Counted from the stretch's first letter, positions 1 to 10,403 are shown. The stretch is 52,870 bases of DNA from Methyloceanibacter sp. (GCA_018067145.1 JAGPVD010000172.1:1-52870); one strand, 5' to 3'. Translations and numbers: made by a program. The notes: generated from the sequence alone by a model not told the origin.

Positions 1-216
1 TGGGTCTCGCCCGGGTCCTCGGCACCATTGTAGAGATGCCATGTTCCCGGTCGTAGGGGCGGCGCAACCGACACGGCTTTTAAGTCGCCCTGCCGCATCC
101 ATTTGCCGTTCAGGATTTCGCTGCCGATAAAGTCAGCCGGCCCGTGGACCTCGTTCGTCGACCCGGCCTGTCACGAACAGGAAGCGATAGGACGGCATCG
201 ATTTCTCTCCTACGTG
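1..216 (-). pseudogene. Remnant of an arylsulfatase C-terminus, 5'-truncated and frameshifted
   Basis: The minus strand shows a short stretch that reads like the C-terminal region of type I sulfatases: GSEILNGKWMRQGDLKAVSV, then a proline-rich loop, then TWHLYNGAEDPGET, continuing off the left edge. This part is open only from about position 177 leftward. The preceding sulfatase-like residues (GEKSM...TGRVDE) lie in the next frame, which stops at 133-135, so the match crosses a frameshift near 150-155. Upstream there is only the trpS stop, so the catalytic N-terminal domain is missing. It is a decayed fragment, not a functional enzyme. The family assignment rests on recalled resemblance. The 3' end of the remnant is outside the window. 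Confidence 0.6.
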
Positions 217-250
217 TCCGTCAAGAAACGCGAGCAGATAGTCCCACCGC

Positions 251-1294
251 CTAGCTGCGAATGAAACCGATAATGTCCTTGGTCTTGGCCAGGATCGGGT
301 CGGCGATGGTGTGGGCGCGGCCTGCACCGTCGGCCAATATCCGGTCGATCTCTTCGGGATCGGCCATGAGGCGGCGCATCTCATCGCCAATGGGTGTGAG
401 CTTCGCCGTGGCGAGTTCGGCCAGCGCTTCCTTGAGCGTGGAGAACGTCGCGCCGCCATAGTCACCGAGCACCGACGCTTTGTCGGTGCCGGCGAGCGCG
501 GCATAGATGCCGATAAGATTGTCGGCCTCGGGCCGCGCCTCCAGACCCTCAACCTCAGACGGCAACGGCTCCGGATCGGTCTTCGCCTTTCGAATCTTTT
601 TGGCGATGGCGTCCTGATCGTCGGTGAGGTTGATACGGCTGAGATCAGACGGATCGGACTTCGACATCTTTTTAGCGCCGTCACGGAAGCTCATCACGCG
701 CGTGGCGGGGCCGGCAATCAACGGCTCTGGCAGGGGAAAGAAGTCGTCCGCATAGTCGGCCCGGGCAATGGTCTTGGCAAAATCGTTGTTGAACTTTTGC
801 GCGATGTCACGGGCCAACTCGAGATGCTGCTTCTGGTCCTCGCCCACCGGCACATGGGTGGCGTGATAGAGCAGAATGTCGGCGGCCATCAGGTTCGGAT
901 AGACATAGAGCCCGGCGGAAGCTTTCTCGCGATCCTTGCCCGCCTTTTCTTTGAACTGGGTCATGCGGTTCAGCCAGCCGAGGCGGGCCACGCAATTGAA
1001 GATCCAGGCAAGCTCGGCGTGACCCGAGACTTGGCTCTGATTGAAAATGATCTGGCGGGTCGGGTCTATCCCTGCGGCGATGAAGGCCGCCGTCACCTCG
1101 CGCGTATTATGCGTGAGCTCGTCAGGGTCCTGGAACACCGTGATGGCGTGAAGGTCGACCACGCAATAGAGGCACTCGTGCTCATCTTGCAACGCCACGA
1201 AGCGCTTGATGGCGCCGAGATAGTTGCCGAGATGCAGATTGCCAGTCGGCTGAACGCCCGAGAAAACGCGGATCTTTTTCGAGGTCTCTTGCAT
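251..1294 (-). CDS. trpS: Tryptophanyl-tRNA synthetase
   Basis: Charges tRNA-Trp with tryptophan in the cytoplasm (class Ic aminoacyl-tRNA synthetase). The 347-residue product starts [20 protein letters not shown]. It carries the first ATP-binding signature as HLGN (residues 21-24) and the second as KMSKS (about residue 207), both intact, and the length is normal for bacterial TrpS. The open frame continues about 105 codons upstream, but that part is unrelated to the family and overlaps the neighbouring lyase gene, so I chose the ATG at 1294. It follows the CitE-like gene and murJ on the same strand, an order familiar from Hyphomicrobiales. The CitE-like stop lies 48 bases upstream of the start, so the two are probably co-transcribed. 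The downstream side holds only the sulfatase remnant. Confidence 0.96.
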   Translation of the reverse strand: MQETSKKIRVFSGVQPTGNLHLGNYLGAIKRFVALQDEHECLYCVVDLHAITVFQDPDELTHNTREVTAAFIAAGIDPTRQIIFNQSQVSGHAELAWIFNCVARLGWLNRMTQFKEKAGKDREKASAGLYVYPNLMAADILLYHATHVPVGEDQKQHLELARDIAQKFNNDFAKTIARADYADDFFPLPEPLIAGPATRVMSFRDGAKKMSKSDPSDLSRINLTDDQDAIAKKIRKAKTDPEPLPSEVEGLEARPEADNLIGIYAALAGTDKASVLGDYGGATFSTLKEALAELATAKLTPIGDEMRRLMADPEEIDRILADGAGRAHTIADPILAKTKDIIGFIRS

Positions 1295-1341
1295 GTTGGG
1301 CGTTATGGCTTGGGGCCGGGCCAAGCGCAAGGACCAGAACG

Positions 1342-2232
1342 CTAGCCGCAGGCCCGCTCCATCTGCCGGATCTGCTCGGCGATGGCGACGGTGCGCTGGG
1401 CCATGACGAAATGCAGCCGCTCCACCATGTGCCCGTCCACCACGATGACCCCCTTCTTCTCGTTTTCCGGTTGGCCGAAGGCATCGATGATCTGGCGCGA
1501 CCAGTCGACCTCTTCTTGCGTCGGCGAGAAGATCTCGTTGCAGGGCCCGACCTGGCTCGGATGTATCAGGGTCTTGCCGTCCATGCCGAGGATGCGGCCG
1601 CGCTCGCATTCATCGCGCAGGCCCTCCTCGTCGCGGAAATCGTTGTAGACGCCGTCGATGATGTCGAGCTTGTAGGCGCGGGCCGCGACGAGGGTCATGG
1701 CCAGCCAGGGCACCACGGCGAAACGGTCATGGAGCGCCCGGGCACGCGATTCCTTGATCAGATCGTTGGTGCCCATGACCAGGCAGTCGAGCCGGTTGTC
1801 CTTGTAGACGGCGGTGGCGGCGATGGTGCGCGCGTTGAGGATAGCCATGGGCGTCTCCATCATGGCCCAGAGCCGCACCTTGTCCGGCGCCTGCACGCTT
1901 TGCAGGAGCTTGGCGGCAGAGATGATGTCGCCTGAATGGATCACCTTCGGCACGAGGATGGCGTCGGGCGCGGCCTCGCAGGCGGCGATGATGTCGCCGG
2001 CGCCCCAGGGTGTCTCCAGGGCATTGACCCGGATCACCACCTCGCGGCCGCCATAGCCGCCCGCCTTCACCGCTCCGCAGACTTGGTCGCGGGCTTGGAC
2101 CTTGGCGTCCGGCGCCACGGCGTCTTCGAGGTCGAAGATCAGGGCGTCAGCGGGAATGGCTTTCGCCTTTTCCAGCGCCCGATCGTTCGACCCAGGCATA
2201 TAGAGCGCGCTACGGCGCGGCCGGCCTTCCAT
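1342..2232 (-). CDS. HpcH/HpaI aldolase / citrate lyase beta-like (CitE superfamily) protein
   Basis: A 296-residue TIM-barrel lyase of the CitE/malyl-CoA lyase superfamily. Visible signatures are [18 protein letters not shown] near the N-terminus, the metal-site segment [12 protein letters not shown], the arginine strand VIRVNALET, the glutamate in [12 protein letters not shown], and [10 protein letters not shown] near the C-terminus. Family members cleave or form acyl-CoA thioesters such as malyl-CoA, beta-methylmalyl-CoA or citramalyl-CoA. The exact substrate cannot be told from sequence alone. The frame extends ten codons further up, but the ATG at 2232 has a strong GGGGGA ribosome-binding site six bases away and matches the usual N-terminus. 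It lies between murJ and trpS on the same strand. Confidence 0.88.
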   Translation of the reverse strand: MEGRPRRSALYMPGSNDRALEKAKAIPADALIFDLEDAVAPDAKVQARDQVCGAVKAGGYGGREVVIRVNALETPWGAGDIIAACEAAPDAILVPKVIHSGDIISAAKLLQSVQAPDKVRLWAMMETPMAILNARTIAATAVYKDNRLDCLVMGTNDLIKESRARALHDRFAVVPWLAMTLVAARAYKLDIIDGVYNDFRDEEGLRDECERGRILGMDGKTLIHPSQVGPCNEIFSPTQEEVDWSRQIIDAFGQPENEKKGVIVVDGHMVERLHFVMAQRTVAIAEQIRQMERACG

Positions 2233-2309
2233 TGGCAATTCCCCCAGTTTGTTGCACTGCAATATAGCGGGGAGTCGGCTTTTGGAAAACTACGCTTTTT
2301 TTGCAGAAA

Positions 2310-3869
2310 TCAGCGCCCGAGCAGGTCTTTCAGCAGAATTTTCGGCTTCATAGCACCAAAAAGCGTGCCGGCCACGAGGTAGGTCAGAAGACCGCCGGCA
2401 ATCAGCGCCATCAGCGCCAGCACCTGGACGAAGATGCCATTTTCAGCCGCAAACCAGGGATTAAGGCCGGTGGTGAGCCACCAGACGCTGAGCCCCATGG
2501 CGGCGGTCGCGAGCACGATGCCGATAAATGAACGCCGGAAAGCGTCGTCCAGGGCAAACTCCCCGCGCCGCTTCAATTCGGTCGTGAGAAGCGCCACGTC
2601 GATCCAGCCCGCAAGCGCCGTGGCGATGGCAATGCCAACCGCGCCTAACATGACGAACAGCGCCAAACTCAGCGCGGCGTTTGCGGCCATGGCGATGCCA
2701 GCGAAAATCATCGGCGTCTTAGTGTCCTCGCGAGCAAAGAAGCTCGGATGCAGAACTTTGATCAGCACATAAGCGGGCAAGCCTAGCGCCAGCGCCGACA
2801 GCATCTCGGCGGTGGCACGCGCATCAATGGTGGTGAAGGCACCGCGCTCGAACAGGACACGCATGATGGGGCCGGAGGCGATGAACAGCGCGATGGCGGC
2901 GGGGAGCGTGAGAAGAAGCGCAAATTCGAGCGCACGATTCTCGCTCTCGATGACGGCCTTGTGGTCACCGGCGCGGAGCTTATAGGTGAGGTCGGGCAGT
3001 AGCACGACGCCAACCGCAACGCCAACCAGGCCCAGCGGGAGCTGGAAAATACGGTCGGCATAATAGAGCCAGGACACCACGCGGTCCTGAAGCGTGGCGA
3101 TGACGGTCGAGATGACGATGCTGATCTGGGCCATGCCACCAGCAATGAGGCCCGGCACCGCCAGAGCCACAAGTCTCTTCATGTCGGGCGTCAATTTGGG
3201 CCGTTCAAGTTTCAGGCGAATTCCGAGCCTTGCTGCGGCAAAGGCCACGATGGCGACCTGCAACAGGCCGGAAATGGCGACGCCCCAGGCGAGCGCGACA
3301 CCCGCAATCGTTTGCTCTCCTGTGCCCGTGGCAATCAGGCCCAGCAGCACGGCGATGAGCACGACGTTGAGCAGGCTCGGGGCAAAGGCGACGACGGCAA
3401 AATGTCCGAGCGCGTTTAAGAGTCCGTTGTAGAGCGCGACCCACGACATGAAGACGAGATAGGGAAGCGCGATGCGTGCCAGCAGGACGGCGAGATGGAA
3501 CTTGTCCGGCTCATCGGCAAAGCCTGGCGCAAGCAACAGCATCAGCCATGGCATGGCGATCTCGGCGAGGATCGTGAACGCCACGAGAACCAGCGTAAGA
3601 CCCGACAACGCCTGGGCGGCGAAATCCTGCGCGGTCTTGGGCCCATCTTCATGCAAGCGCTTGGTGAAAAGCGGTATGAAGGCCCCGTTGAAAGCCCCTT
3701 CGGCAAACAAGCGGCGGAACATGTTGGGCACGCGGAACGCCACGAAGAAAGCATCGGTGACGGAGGACGCACCGAGCACGGCGGCAATCAGCACGTCCCG
3801 GACGAATCCGAGTATGCGGCTGATGACAGTCATCCCGCCAACGGTGGCAAACCCGCGATAGAGCTTCAT
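2310..3869 (-). CDS. murJ: Lipid II flippase MurJ (MviN)
   Basis: Flips the peptidoglycan precursor lipid II across the inner membrane. The 519-residue product has the family N-terminus (MKLYRGFATVGGMTVISRIL, then GFVRDVLIAAVLGAS) and the conserved RVPNMFRRLFAEGAF segment. About 14 hydrophobic helices run to the C-terminus, which is the expected size and layout. I chose the ATG at 3869 because an AAGGA box sits seven bases upstream and the protein then begins exactly as MurJ proteins do; the 19 codons above it look non-coding. It follows glnD and precedes the CitE-like gene on the minus strand, part of the mutS-glnD-murJ-trpS block. Nothing looks unusual. Confidence 0.96.
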   Translation of the reverse strand: MKLYRGFATVGGMTVISRILGFVRDVLIAAVLGASSVTDAFFVAFRVPNMFRRLFAEGAFNGAFIPLFTKRLHEDGPKTAQDFAAQALSGLTLVLVAFTILAEIAMPWLMLLLAPGFADEPDKFHLAVLLARIALPYLVFMSWVALYNGLLNALGHFAVVAFAPSLLNVVLIAVLLGLIATGTGEQTIAGVALAWGVAISGLLQVAIVAFAAARLGIRLKLERPKLTPDMKRLVALAVPGLIAGGMAQISIVISTVIATLQDRVVSWLYYADRIFQLPLGLVGVAVGVVLLPDLTYKLRAGDHKAVIESENRALEFALLLTLPAAIALFIASGPIMRVLFERGAFTTIDARATAEMLSALALGLPAYVLIKVLHPSFFAREDTKTPMIFAGIAMAANAALSLALFVMLGAVGIAIATALAGWIDVALLTTELKRRGEFALDDAFRRSFIGIVLATAAMGLSVWWLTTGLNPWFAAENGIFVQVLALMALIAGGLLTYLVAGTLFGAMKPKILLKDLLGR

Positions 3870-3983
3870 TACGAGTCCTTCCCCTGAGGAGACCGCGGAC
3901 ACGCGGCCGTCTCGAAGGGTGCCCACCGGCTTCGAGATGCCGCCCAGCGTCGGCTCCTCAGCCTGAGGTTCTTAACAACGCGA

Positions 3984-6785
3984 CTATGCGGACGCGAGCG
4001 CCGCGTCTTGATGAGCCTCGAGCACTTTCGTCAACTGCTCGCGGATGGCCGTCTCGCGACTGGAACTCGTGATCTTTTTGCCCGTCAAGTCGGTGACATA
4101 GAACACGTCCACCGCCTTCTCGCCGAACGTGGCGACATGAGCCGAAGCAATGTCGAGATTGAGGTCTGAAATCGCACGAGTCACGTCATAGAGCAGGCCA
4201 GGGCGGTCGAGCCCGTTGATCTCGATGACCGTCAGCGCGTCGGACAGCGTGTTGTCGAACACCACTTGCGGCTCGACCGTGAAAGCAGACAGGCGCGACT
4301 TCGGCTTTCTCTTGTCCTGCACGATGTCGTCCGCGCGGACCTCGCCGCTAAGCAGCTGCTCAATAGTAGCGGCGATCTTTCCTGCCCGCCGTTTCTCGTC
4401 TTCCGCCTGATCGAACTCACGCTCGAGATGGATCGTATCCAATGCCATGCCATCGCGCGTCGTGGCAATCAGGGCATCGACGATGTTGGCGCCGGCAGCG
4501 GTACATGCGCCGGCGAGCAGCGCCAATAATCGCGGGTGATTGGGAGTCAGCAGCGTGACCTCGGTGACACCACGGAAAGCGTCGGTCGAGATATGTGTGG
4601 CGAGCGTCCGGCCTTTTGCCTCGGCATCGCGCACGAGGTCTGCATGTTTCACAATGACGTCGAGCTCGGTTCTGAGCCAATAGGCCGGATAATGGCGGTC
4701 GATGAAGCGCTCAAGCTCCTTGCTCGGCCAGTCCGCAAGCCGCTCGCGCAAGGCATCCTGGGCCTGAGACATACGCTCCGTGCGAGTCAGCGCCGTGTGG
4801 CCACCGCCAAGCAGCGGCTCGGTCTCAAAATACAGTGTACGGAGAAGCTGCCCCTTCCAGCCCGTCCACACACCAGGCCCAACGGCGGCGATATCGGCAA
4901 CAGTGAGGATGAGCAAAAGCTTGAGCCGTTCACGACTCTGCACGATTTCCGCAAAATCGCGGATGGTCTTGGGGTCGTTCAAATCACGGCTCTGGGCGAA
5001 CAGGCTCATGGTCAAATGATGTTCGATGAGCCAGGCCGCCGTCTCGGTCTCGGACGCTTTGAGCCCCATGCGCGGACCCAGCTCGCGGGCAATGCGCGCG
5101 CCGGCGATGGAATGATCCTCGTCGCGGCCCTTAGCTATGTCATGCAGGAAAATGGCGACGTAGAGCGCACGCCTGTTGTCGATGGTGCGAATGACCTCGC
5201 TCGAGACCGGATGCTCGGCCGCAAGCCGGCCGCGCTCGATGGCAGAGAGGAAACCGATGGTACGGATCAGGTGCTCGTCCACCGTGAAGTGGTGATACAT
5301 GTTGAACTGCATCATCGACACGACGCGGCCGAAATCTGGGAAAAATCGACCCAGCACGCCAGCCTCGTTCATCTTGCGCAACACGCCTTCGGGATCCTTC
5401 GCCTCCATCAGGAGGCGCAGGAACAGACTGTTAGCGGTCGGATCGTTACGCAAATTGTCGTCGATCAGCCGGAAGTTGGCCCGGATCTGACGCAGCACCT
5501 CGGGCGAGAACGCGGCCTTGTGTTCGTCGGCGACGACGAACAGCCGGATGAAATTCGCCGGGTCCTTGGCGAAAGTGTCTTTGTCGACGGTCGAGATGCG
5601 ACCATTGTCGATGCGGAAGTCCGACGTGCGCCTGAGCTTGGCGCGGCGCCGCCAGCCGAATGGCGCGAGCAGTGTGTCGAGCGTCGGCACTGACTTTAGC
5701 TGTTTGATCTCAAGCGCCGAGCACACGATCCGGGTCAGTTGACCCACTTCCTTGGCCACAAGGAAATAGTGCTTCATGAAACGCTCGACGGCGCTCAAGC
5801 CAGCGTGGCCGCGATAGCCAAGCCGATCTGCCATCTCCTGCTGGAGATCGAAGCTCAGCCGCTCTTCGGGACGGTCGGTCAAGAAATGCAAATGACAACG
5901 CACCGTCCACAGGAAGAATTCGCAACGGCGGAAGCTGCGATATTCGCGAGGCGTGAAAACGCCAGCCTCGACGAACTCCTCCTCTGCCTTTTCGGGATAG
6001 AGCTGCTTGGCGAGCCAATGCAGCGTGTGCAGGTCACGCAAACCGCCGGTCCCTTCCTTGATGTTGGGCTCGACGAGATAGCGTGAAACGCCGGTGCGCG
6101 AATGACGGTCGCTCTGCTCTTCGAGCTTCGCCTCGACAAAGGCGCGCGGGTCAGCCTCCAACACCTCCTTGCGGAAAGTCTGCAGGAATGTCTCAAACAA
6201 ATCTTCGTCGCCGAGAATGAGCCTGGCATCGAGCAGCGTCGTGCGGATTGTCATGTCGGCCTGGCTGAGGCGGACGCATTGACCGATGGTGCGGGTGGCG
6301 TGGCCTACTTTGAAGCCGAGATCCCACAAGAGATAAAGCATGTACTCGGCGACACTTTCGCCCCAGGCCGTCTGCTTATAGGGAAGCAGAAATAAGAGAT
6401 CGATGTCCGACCCCGGCGCCAGCAGGCTGCGGCCATAGCCGCCTTGCGCGACGACTGCCATACGCTCAGCGGTGGAGGGGTTCTGGGCGCGGTAAGCGTG
6501 CTTCGTGGTGAAGTCGTAGGCGAGGCGGATGAGTTCGTCCTGGAAATCGGACAGACCCTTCGCGCAGGCACGGCCGTCACCGTCCTGCTCAAGCCTCTGC
6601 CTGGCGACGGACCGAGCTTCCTCGACGATGGGTTTCAGATAGGCGACCAGCGCCGCGCGAAGCTGCGTGGCCTCACCGTCATGATTGCGCGCAAGCTCCG
6701 AGGCCTCCTGGCGCAGGAGGCCGAAATCGAAATACGGAGGTTGTCTGAGGGCGGATTGGTCCATGGCGGGCGACGGTTCTAGCAT
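3984..6785 (-). CDS. glnD: Bifunctional uridylyltransferase/uridylyl-removing enzyme GlnD
   Basis: Nitrogen-status sensor that uridylylates and deuridylylates PII proteins in response to glutamine. The 933 residues show the complete domain order. The nucleotidyltransferase domain has GGYGRS (115-120) and GSDIDLLFL (125-133). The HD hydrolase domain has HDIAKGRDEDHS (about 546-557). Two C-terminal ACT domains begin near residues 735 and 850. All key residues look intact. The start is uncertain: ATG at 6785 lies only nine bases after the mutS stop with a weak ribosome site, and a second ATG is seven codons in. The close spacing implies co-transcription with mutS. Confidence 0.96.
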   Translation of the reverse strand: MLEPSPAMDQSALRQPPYFDFGLLRQEASELARNHDGEATQLRAALVAYLKPIVEEARSVARQRLEQDGDGRACAKGLSDFQDELIRLAYDFTTKHAYRAQNPSTAERMAVVAQGGYGRSLLAPGSDIDLLFLLPYKQTAWGESVAEYMLYLLWDLGFKVGHATRTIGQCVRLSQADMTIRTTLLDARLILGDEDLFETFLQTFRKEVLEADPRAFVEAKLEEQSDRHSRTGVSRYLVEPNIKEGTGGLRDLHTLHWLAKQLYPEKAEEEFVEAGVFTPREYRSFRRCEFFLWTVRCHLHFLTDRPEERLSFDLQQEMADRLGYRGHAGLSAVERFMKHYFLVAKEVGQLTRIVCSALEIKQLKSVPTLDTLLAPFGWRRRAKLRRTSDFRIDNGRISTVDKDTFAKDPANFIRLFVVADEHKAAFSPEVLRQIRANFRLIDDNLRNDPTANSLFLRLLMEAKDPEGVLRKMNEAGVLGRFFPDFGRVVSMMQFNMYHHFTVDEHLIRTIGFLSAIERGRLAAEHPVSSEVIRTIDNRRALYVAIFLHDIAKGRDEDHSIAGARIARELGPRMGLKASETETAAWLIEHHLTMSLFAQSRDLNDPKTIRDFAEIVQSRERLKLLLILTVADIAAVGPGVWTGWKGQLLRTLYFETEPLLGGGHTALTRTERMSQAQDALRERLADWPSKELERFIDRHYPAYWLRTELDVIVKHADLVRDAEAKGRTLATHISTDAFRGVTEVTLLTPNHPRLLALLAGACTAAGANIVDALIATTRDGMALDTIHLEREFDQAEDEKRRAGKIAATIEQLLSGEVRADDIVQDKRKPKSRLSAFTVEPQVVFDNTLSDALTVIEINGLDRPGLLYDVTRAISDLNLDIASAHVATFGEKAVDVFYVTDLTGKKITSSSRETAIREQLTKVLEAHQDAALASA

Positions 6786-6794
6786 ATCGAGGCT

Positions 6795-9554
6795 CTAGTC
6801 CTCGCTATCAAGCATAGTCTTGAGGCGATAGAGGGCTTCGAGCGCCTCTTTCGGCGTCATAGCGTCGGGACTGATGGTACGAAGCTCCTGTTCCAGCGGG
6901 GACGGCTCGCTTAAGCCGGTAGGCTGCTTCGTGGCCTGGAATAGCGGTAGATCGTCAGCCAGGTCCTGAGGCTTTGGCCGCCCATCTGCCTTCTCCAGTT
7001 CTTGCAGCACATCCTCGGCGCGAGCGAGAACCGGCCCTGGAAGGCCTGCGAGCTTGGCCACGTGGATGCCATAAGAGCGGTCGGCAGCGCCCGGCACCAC
7101 GCGATAGAGAAACACGATCTCGTCTCGCCATTCCTTGACGTTCACCTTGGCATTGGCGGCGTTAGCAAGCTTGTCGGCGAGCGCCGTCAGCTCGTGATAG
7201 TGGGTGGCGAACAAGACCCGCGAGCGGTTCACCTCGTGTAGATATTCGAGTGCCGCCCAAGCGATGGACAGCCCGTCAAAGGTCGCCGTACCGCGGCCGA
7301 TTTCGTCAAGCACGACGAAGGAGCGCGCGGTTGCTTGATTGAGGATCGAGGCGGTCTCGACCATTTCCACCATGAAGGTCGAGCGGCCACGCGCCAGATC
7401 GTCCGCCGCGCCAACGCGGCTGAATAGCCGGTCAACGACGCCGATATGGGCCGCTTTGGCTGGCACGAAACAGCCGGCCTGGGCCAGCACCACTATCAGC
7501 GCATTCTGGCGCAAAAAGGTCGACTTGCCCGCCATGTTGGGACCGGTGACCACGAGAACGCGTGTGCCGCCATCGCCACTATCGTCTCCAAGAAGACAGT
7601 CATTGCCGATGAAGCTACCGCTGTCGCTCCGCCGCAAGGTCTGCTCCACCATGGGATGGCGACCCTCGTCGATAGCAAAGACAAGGCTGTCGTCTATCTT
7701 CGGACGGACATAGCTCTGCTCTGCAGCAAGCTCGGCGAAACCAGCATAGTGATCGAGCTCGGCGAGACCGGCGCCCGCCACCGACAAAGCCTGTTCCTCA
7801 CTGAGCAGCTCGGCGAGAAGCGTGGCGAAGATGTCGAGTTCAAGCGCCAGTGCGCGATCCGTGGCTGAAGTGATGCGCGCTTCAATCTCGGCAAGCTCCG
7901 CCGTGGAAAAACGAACCGCATTCGCCATGGTCTGGCGATGGATGAACGTTTCCACGTGGGGCGGGTTAAAAAGCGTCTGCCCATGCAGCGCCGTGACCTC
8001 GACGAAATAGCCAAGCACATTGTTGTGGCGAACCTTCAGTCCCTTGACGCCCGTGGCCTCGGCATAAGTCGCCTGAAGACCGGCAATGACCTGGCGGCTG
8101 CCATCGCGAAGACGGCGATGCTCGTCGAGATCGCTATTGAAGCCGTGGCATATGAAGCCGCCGTCTCGCATATTGACGGGAAGCTCATCGGCCAAAGCAG
8201 CCGACAGAGATTGCTCAATCTCACTGGGCGCGGCAGCAAGCCGCTCGACAACGCCAGTCAGATCCTGAGGCAGCCCCAGGGCCTCACCGACCCGCAAGAG
8301 ATGGGCGGCAAGATCATGAGCAGCAAGAATTGCATGACGCACCGCGCCGAGATCGCGTGGACCGCCTCGGCCCAACGCAAGACGGCCAAGCGCGCGGGCA
8401 AGATCGGGCGCGGCTTTTAATGCCTCGCGCAATTCTTGCCTGAGACGAGGCTCGCCCGAGAGATAAGCGACGGCATCGAGGCGCGCATTTACCGCGTCGA
8501 CATCGGTCAAAGGACTGGCGAGACGGCTTGCCAATTCCCGTGCACCGGCGGGCGTGACCGTACGGTCGATGGCAGCGAGAAGGCTGCCCGCACGCGCGCC
8601 TTGATTCGAACGAGCCAGCTCCAGATTGGCGCGAGTCGCAGCATCAATCACCAAGAGGCTCCCCGCTGTCTCTTTGCGCGGCGGCCTAAGCAAAGGCGCT
8701 CTGCCAACTTGGGTGATCTCAACATAGGTGAGGAGACCGGCAAGGGCGGCAAGCTCGGCGCGGGTGAATTCGCCAAAGGCATCGAGCGCGGCAACGCCGA
8801 GACGTTCCTTCAGCGTTCGCTTGCCACGCACAGAGTCGAAATGTGCGCGCGGGATGGGCGTCAGCGCCGCGCCCGACTCCTCGATGAGCCCGCGAATGTC
8901 GGCGTCGCCTGCAAGGTCGTCGCCGGCAAGCACCTCGCCTGGCTTGAGCCGGGAGAGCTCGCCGGGAAGATCGCTCACCCGCACCGACGCGGCGATCAGC
9001 TCGCCAGTCGAGATGTCGATGGAGGCAAGTGCGCACGTCTGATCGGCTCCGTCTTTCGGGGGGGCGAGGAACAGCGCGGTGAGAAAATTATGAGTCCGGG
9101 CATCAAGCAGCGACTCTTCGGTCAACGTGCCCGGCGTGACGAGCCGCACCACGTCGCGGCGCACCACCGTCTTCGGCCCACGCTTCTTCGCTTCCGCGGG
9201 GTCCTCAGTCTGCTCGCAAACAGCGACCCGAATCCCTTGGGCGATGAGACGCTGAAGATAGTCATCGGCGGCATGGACCGGCACGCCGCACATGGGAATG
9301 TCTTCGCCGAGATGCTTACCGCGCTTAGTCAGGGCGATGCCCAGCGCCCGGGAGGCAACGGCGGCATCTTCGAAGAACATCTCGTAGAAATCGCCCATGC
9401 GGTAGAACAGGAGACTGTCGGCATTGGCCGACTTGATCTCCAAATACTGGGCAATCATGGGCGTAGCGCCAGGGGCCACCACCGGGGAGGCAGCACTTTG
9501 GGAGGCGCCCTTTGCGAGGGATGCGCCTCCAGCCCTCGTCTCGCTCTCAGCCAT
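6795..9554 (-). CDS. mutS: DNA mismatch repair protein MutS
   Basis: Recognises base mismatches and small loops and recruits MutL. The 919-residue protein has the mismatch-binding N-terminal domain with GDFYEMFFEDA (about 53-63), the connector and lever regions, and the C-terminal ABC-type ATPase. The Walker A motif is TGPNMAGKST (about 667), followed by the Walker B/signature stretch FVVLDEIGRGTATFDG. About 30 low-complexity Ala/Gly/Ser residues precede the conserved domain, and the first ATG at 9554 was kept. It is the first gene of the minus-strand block and is divergent from rph, with about 60 to 130 bases between starts depending on the rph start used. Confidence 0.97.
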   Translation of the reverse strand: MAESETRAGGASLAKGASQSAASPVVAPGATPMIAQYLEIKSANADSLLFYRMGDFYEMFFEDAAVASRALGIALTKRGKHLGEDIPMCGVPVHAADDYLQRLIAQGIRVAVCEQTEDPAEAKKRGPKTVVRRDVVRLVTPGTLTEESLLDARTHNFLTALFLAPPKDGADQTCALASIDISTGELIAASVRVSDLPGELSRLKPGEVLAGDDLAGDADIRGLIEESGAALTPIPRAHFDSVRGKRTLKERLGVAALDAFGEFTRAELAALAGLLTYVEITQVGRAPLLRPPRKETAGSLLVIDAATRANLELARSNQGARAGSLLAAIDRTVTPAGARELASRLASPLTDVDAVNARLDAVAYLSGEPRLRQELREALKAAPDLARALGRLALGRGGPRDLGAVRHAILAAHDLAAHLLRVGEALGLPQDLTGVVERLAAAPSEIEQSLSAALADELPVNMRDGGFICHGFNSDLDEHRRLRDGSRQVIAGLQATYAEATGVKGLKVRHNNVLGYFVEVTALHGQTLFNPPHVETFIHRQTMANAVRFSTAELAEIEARITSATDRALALELDIFATLLAELLSEEQALSVAGAGLAELDHYAGFAELAAEQSYVRPKIDDSLVFAIDEGRHPMVEQTLRRSDSGSFIGNDCLLGDDSGDGGTRVLVVTGPNMAGKSTFLRQNALIVVLAQAGCFVPAKAAHIGVVDRLFSRVGAADDLARGRSTFMVEMVETASILNQATARSFVVLDEIGRGTATFDGLSIAWAALEYLHEVNRSRVLFATHYHELTALADKLANAANAKVNVKEWRDEIVFLYRVVPGAADRSYGIHVAKLAGLPGPVLARAEDVLQELEKADGRPKPQDLADDLPLFQATKQPTGLSEPSPLEQELRTISPDAMTPKEALEALYRLKTMLDSED

Positions 9555-9686
9555 GGCTAAGCGTGGTAGCTTCTCCTCAAGGCCCGCACAAGGCTGGCCA
9601 ATGGAACGTTTGGGGAAATGACTTTTCCCATCACCGAGGCTCCTCTAGGGTGCGCCGCCTCAGCTAGATTCCTAGGAGATTTCGAC

Positions 9687-10403
9687 ATTATCCGTCCTTC
9701 AAAACGCGCCCCAGACGCGCTTCGTCCCGTCACCCTCGAACGCGCCGTGTCGCGCCAGGCCGAGGGCTCCTGCCTTGTCCGCTTCGGCGAGACCCATGTG
9801 CTGTGCACGGCCACGGTCTCCGAAAAGGTGCCGCCGTGGCTCAAGGGCTCGGGCCGTGGCTGGGTGACGGCTGAATATGGCATGCTGCCGCGAGCCACCA
9901 ATGACCGCATGCGACGCGAGGCAGCCGCCGGCAAGCAGTCCGGCCGCACGCAGGAGATCCAGCGGCTGATTGGCCGTTCGCTGCGCGCGATCACCAATCT
10001 CCCGGCGCTTGCCGAGAAGCAGATCATCGTTGACTGCGACGTGTTGCAGGCCGATGGCGGTACGCGCACGGCCTCCATCACCGGCGCCTGGGTGGCACTG
10101 CACGATGCGGTGGCCTGGATGGCGGAGCGCAACATGGTCAAGGACGACGTGCTCAGCAATCACGTCGCCGCGGTGTCCTGCGGGCTTTATGGCGGCGCGG
10201 CCGTCCTCGATCTCGATTACCCCGAGGACTCAGAGGCCGACGCCGACGCCAATTTCGTCATGACAGGTTCGGGCGGCATCGTCGAAGTGCAAGGTACGGC
10301 GGAGACTGATCCGTTCAGCCAAGAGCAATTCGACGAACTGATGCTGCTCGCACGGAAAGGCATCGGCGAACTCGTGGAACTACAGAAGCTTACCGTTGCT
10401 TAA
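9687..10403 (+). CDS. rph: Ribonuclease PH (possible ATT start)
   Basis: Phosphorolytic 3'-5' exoribonuclease that trims tRNA 3' ends. Family signatures are RPSKRAP near the N-terminus, [18 protein letters not shown], and RSLRAI followed by [19 protein letters not shown]. RNase PH normally begins M-RPS/RPD. Here the codon in that place is ATT (9687) followed by ATC, with a textbook AGGAG at 9674-9678 eight bases before the ATT. That start gives 238 residues, the usual family length. The only in-frame ATG is at 9618 and would add a 23-residue tail with no family counterpart. I therefore favour a rare ATT (or ATC) start but cannot exclude 9618. It overlaps rdgB by eight bases. Confidence 0.9.
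   Translation: MIRPSKRAPDALRPVTLERAVSRQAEGSCLVRFGETHVLCTATVSEKVPPWLKGSGRGWVTAEYGMLPRATNDRMRREAAAGKQSGRTQEIQRLIGRSLRAITNLPALAEKQIIVDCDVLQADGGTRTASITGAWVALHDAVAWMAERNMVKDDVLSNHVAAVSCGLYGGAAVLDLDYPEDSEADADANFVMTGSGGIVEVQGTAETDPFSQEQFDELMLLARKGIGELVELQKLTVA

Noticed and set aside
4536-5693. Long plus-strand open frame opposite glnD
   Set aside because: Antisense shadow caused by high GC; no family features, while the glnD strand shows full conserved domains.
8436-9560. 374-codon plus-strand open frame opposite mutS
   Set aside because: Composition is typical of an antisense frame; mutS motifs lie on the other strand throughout.
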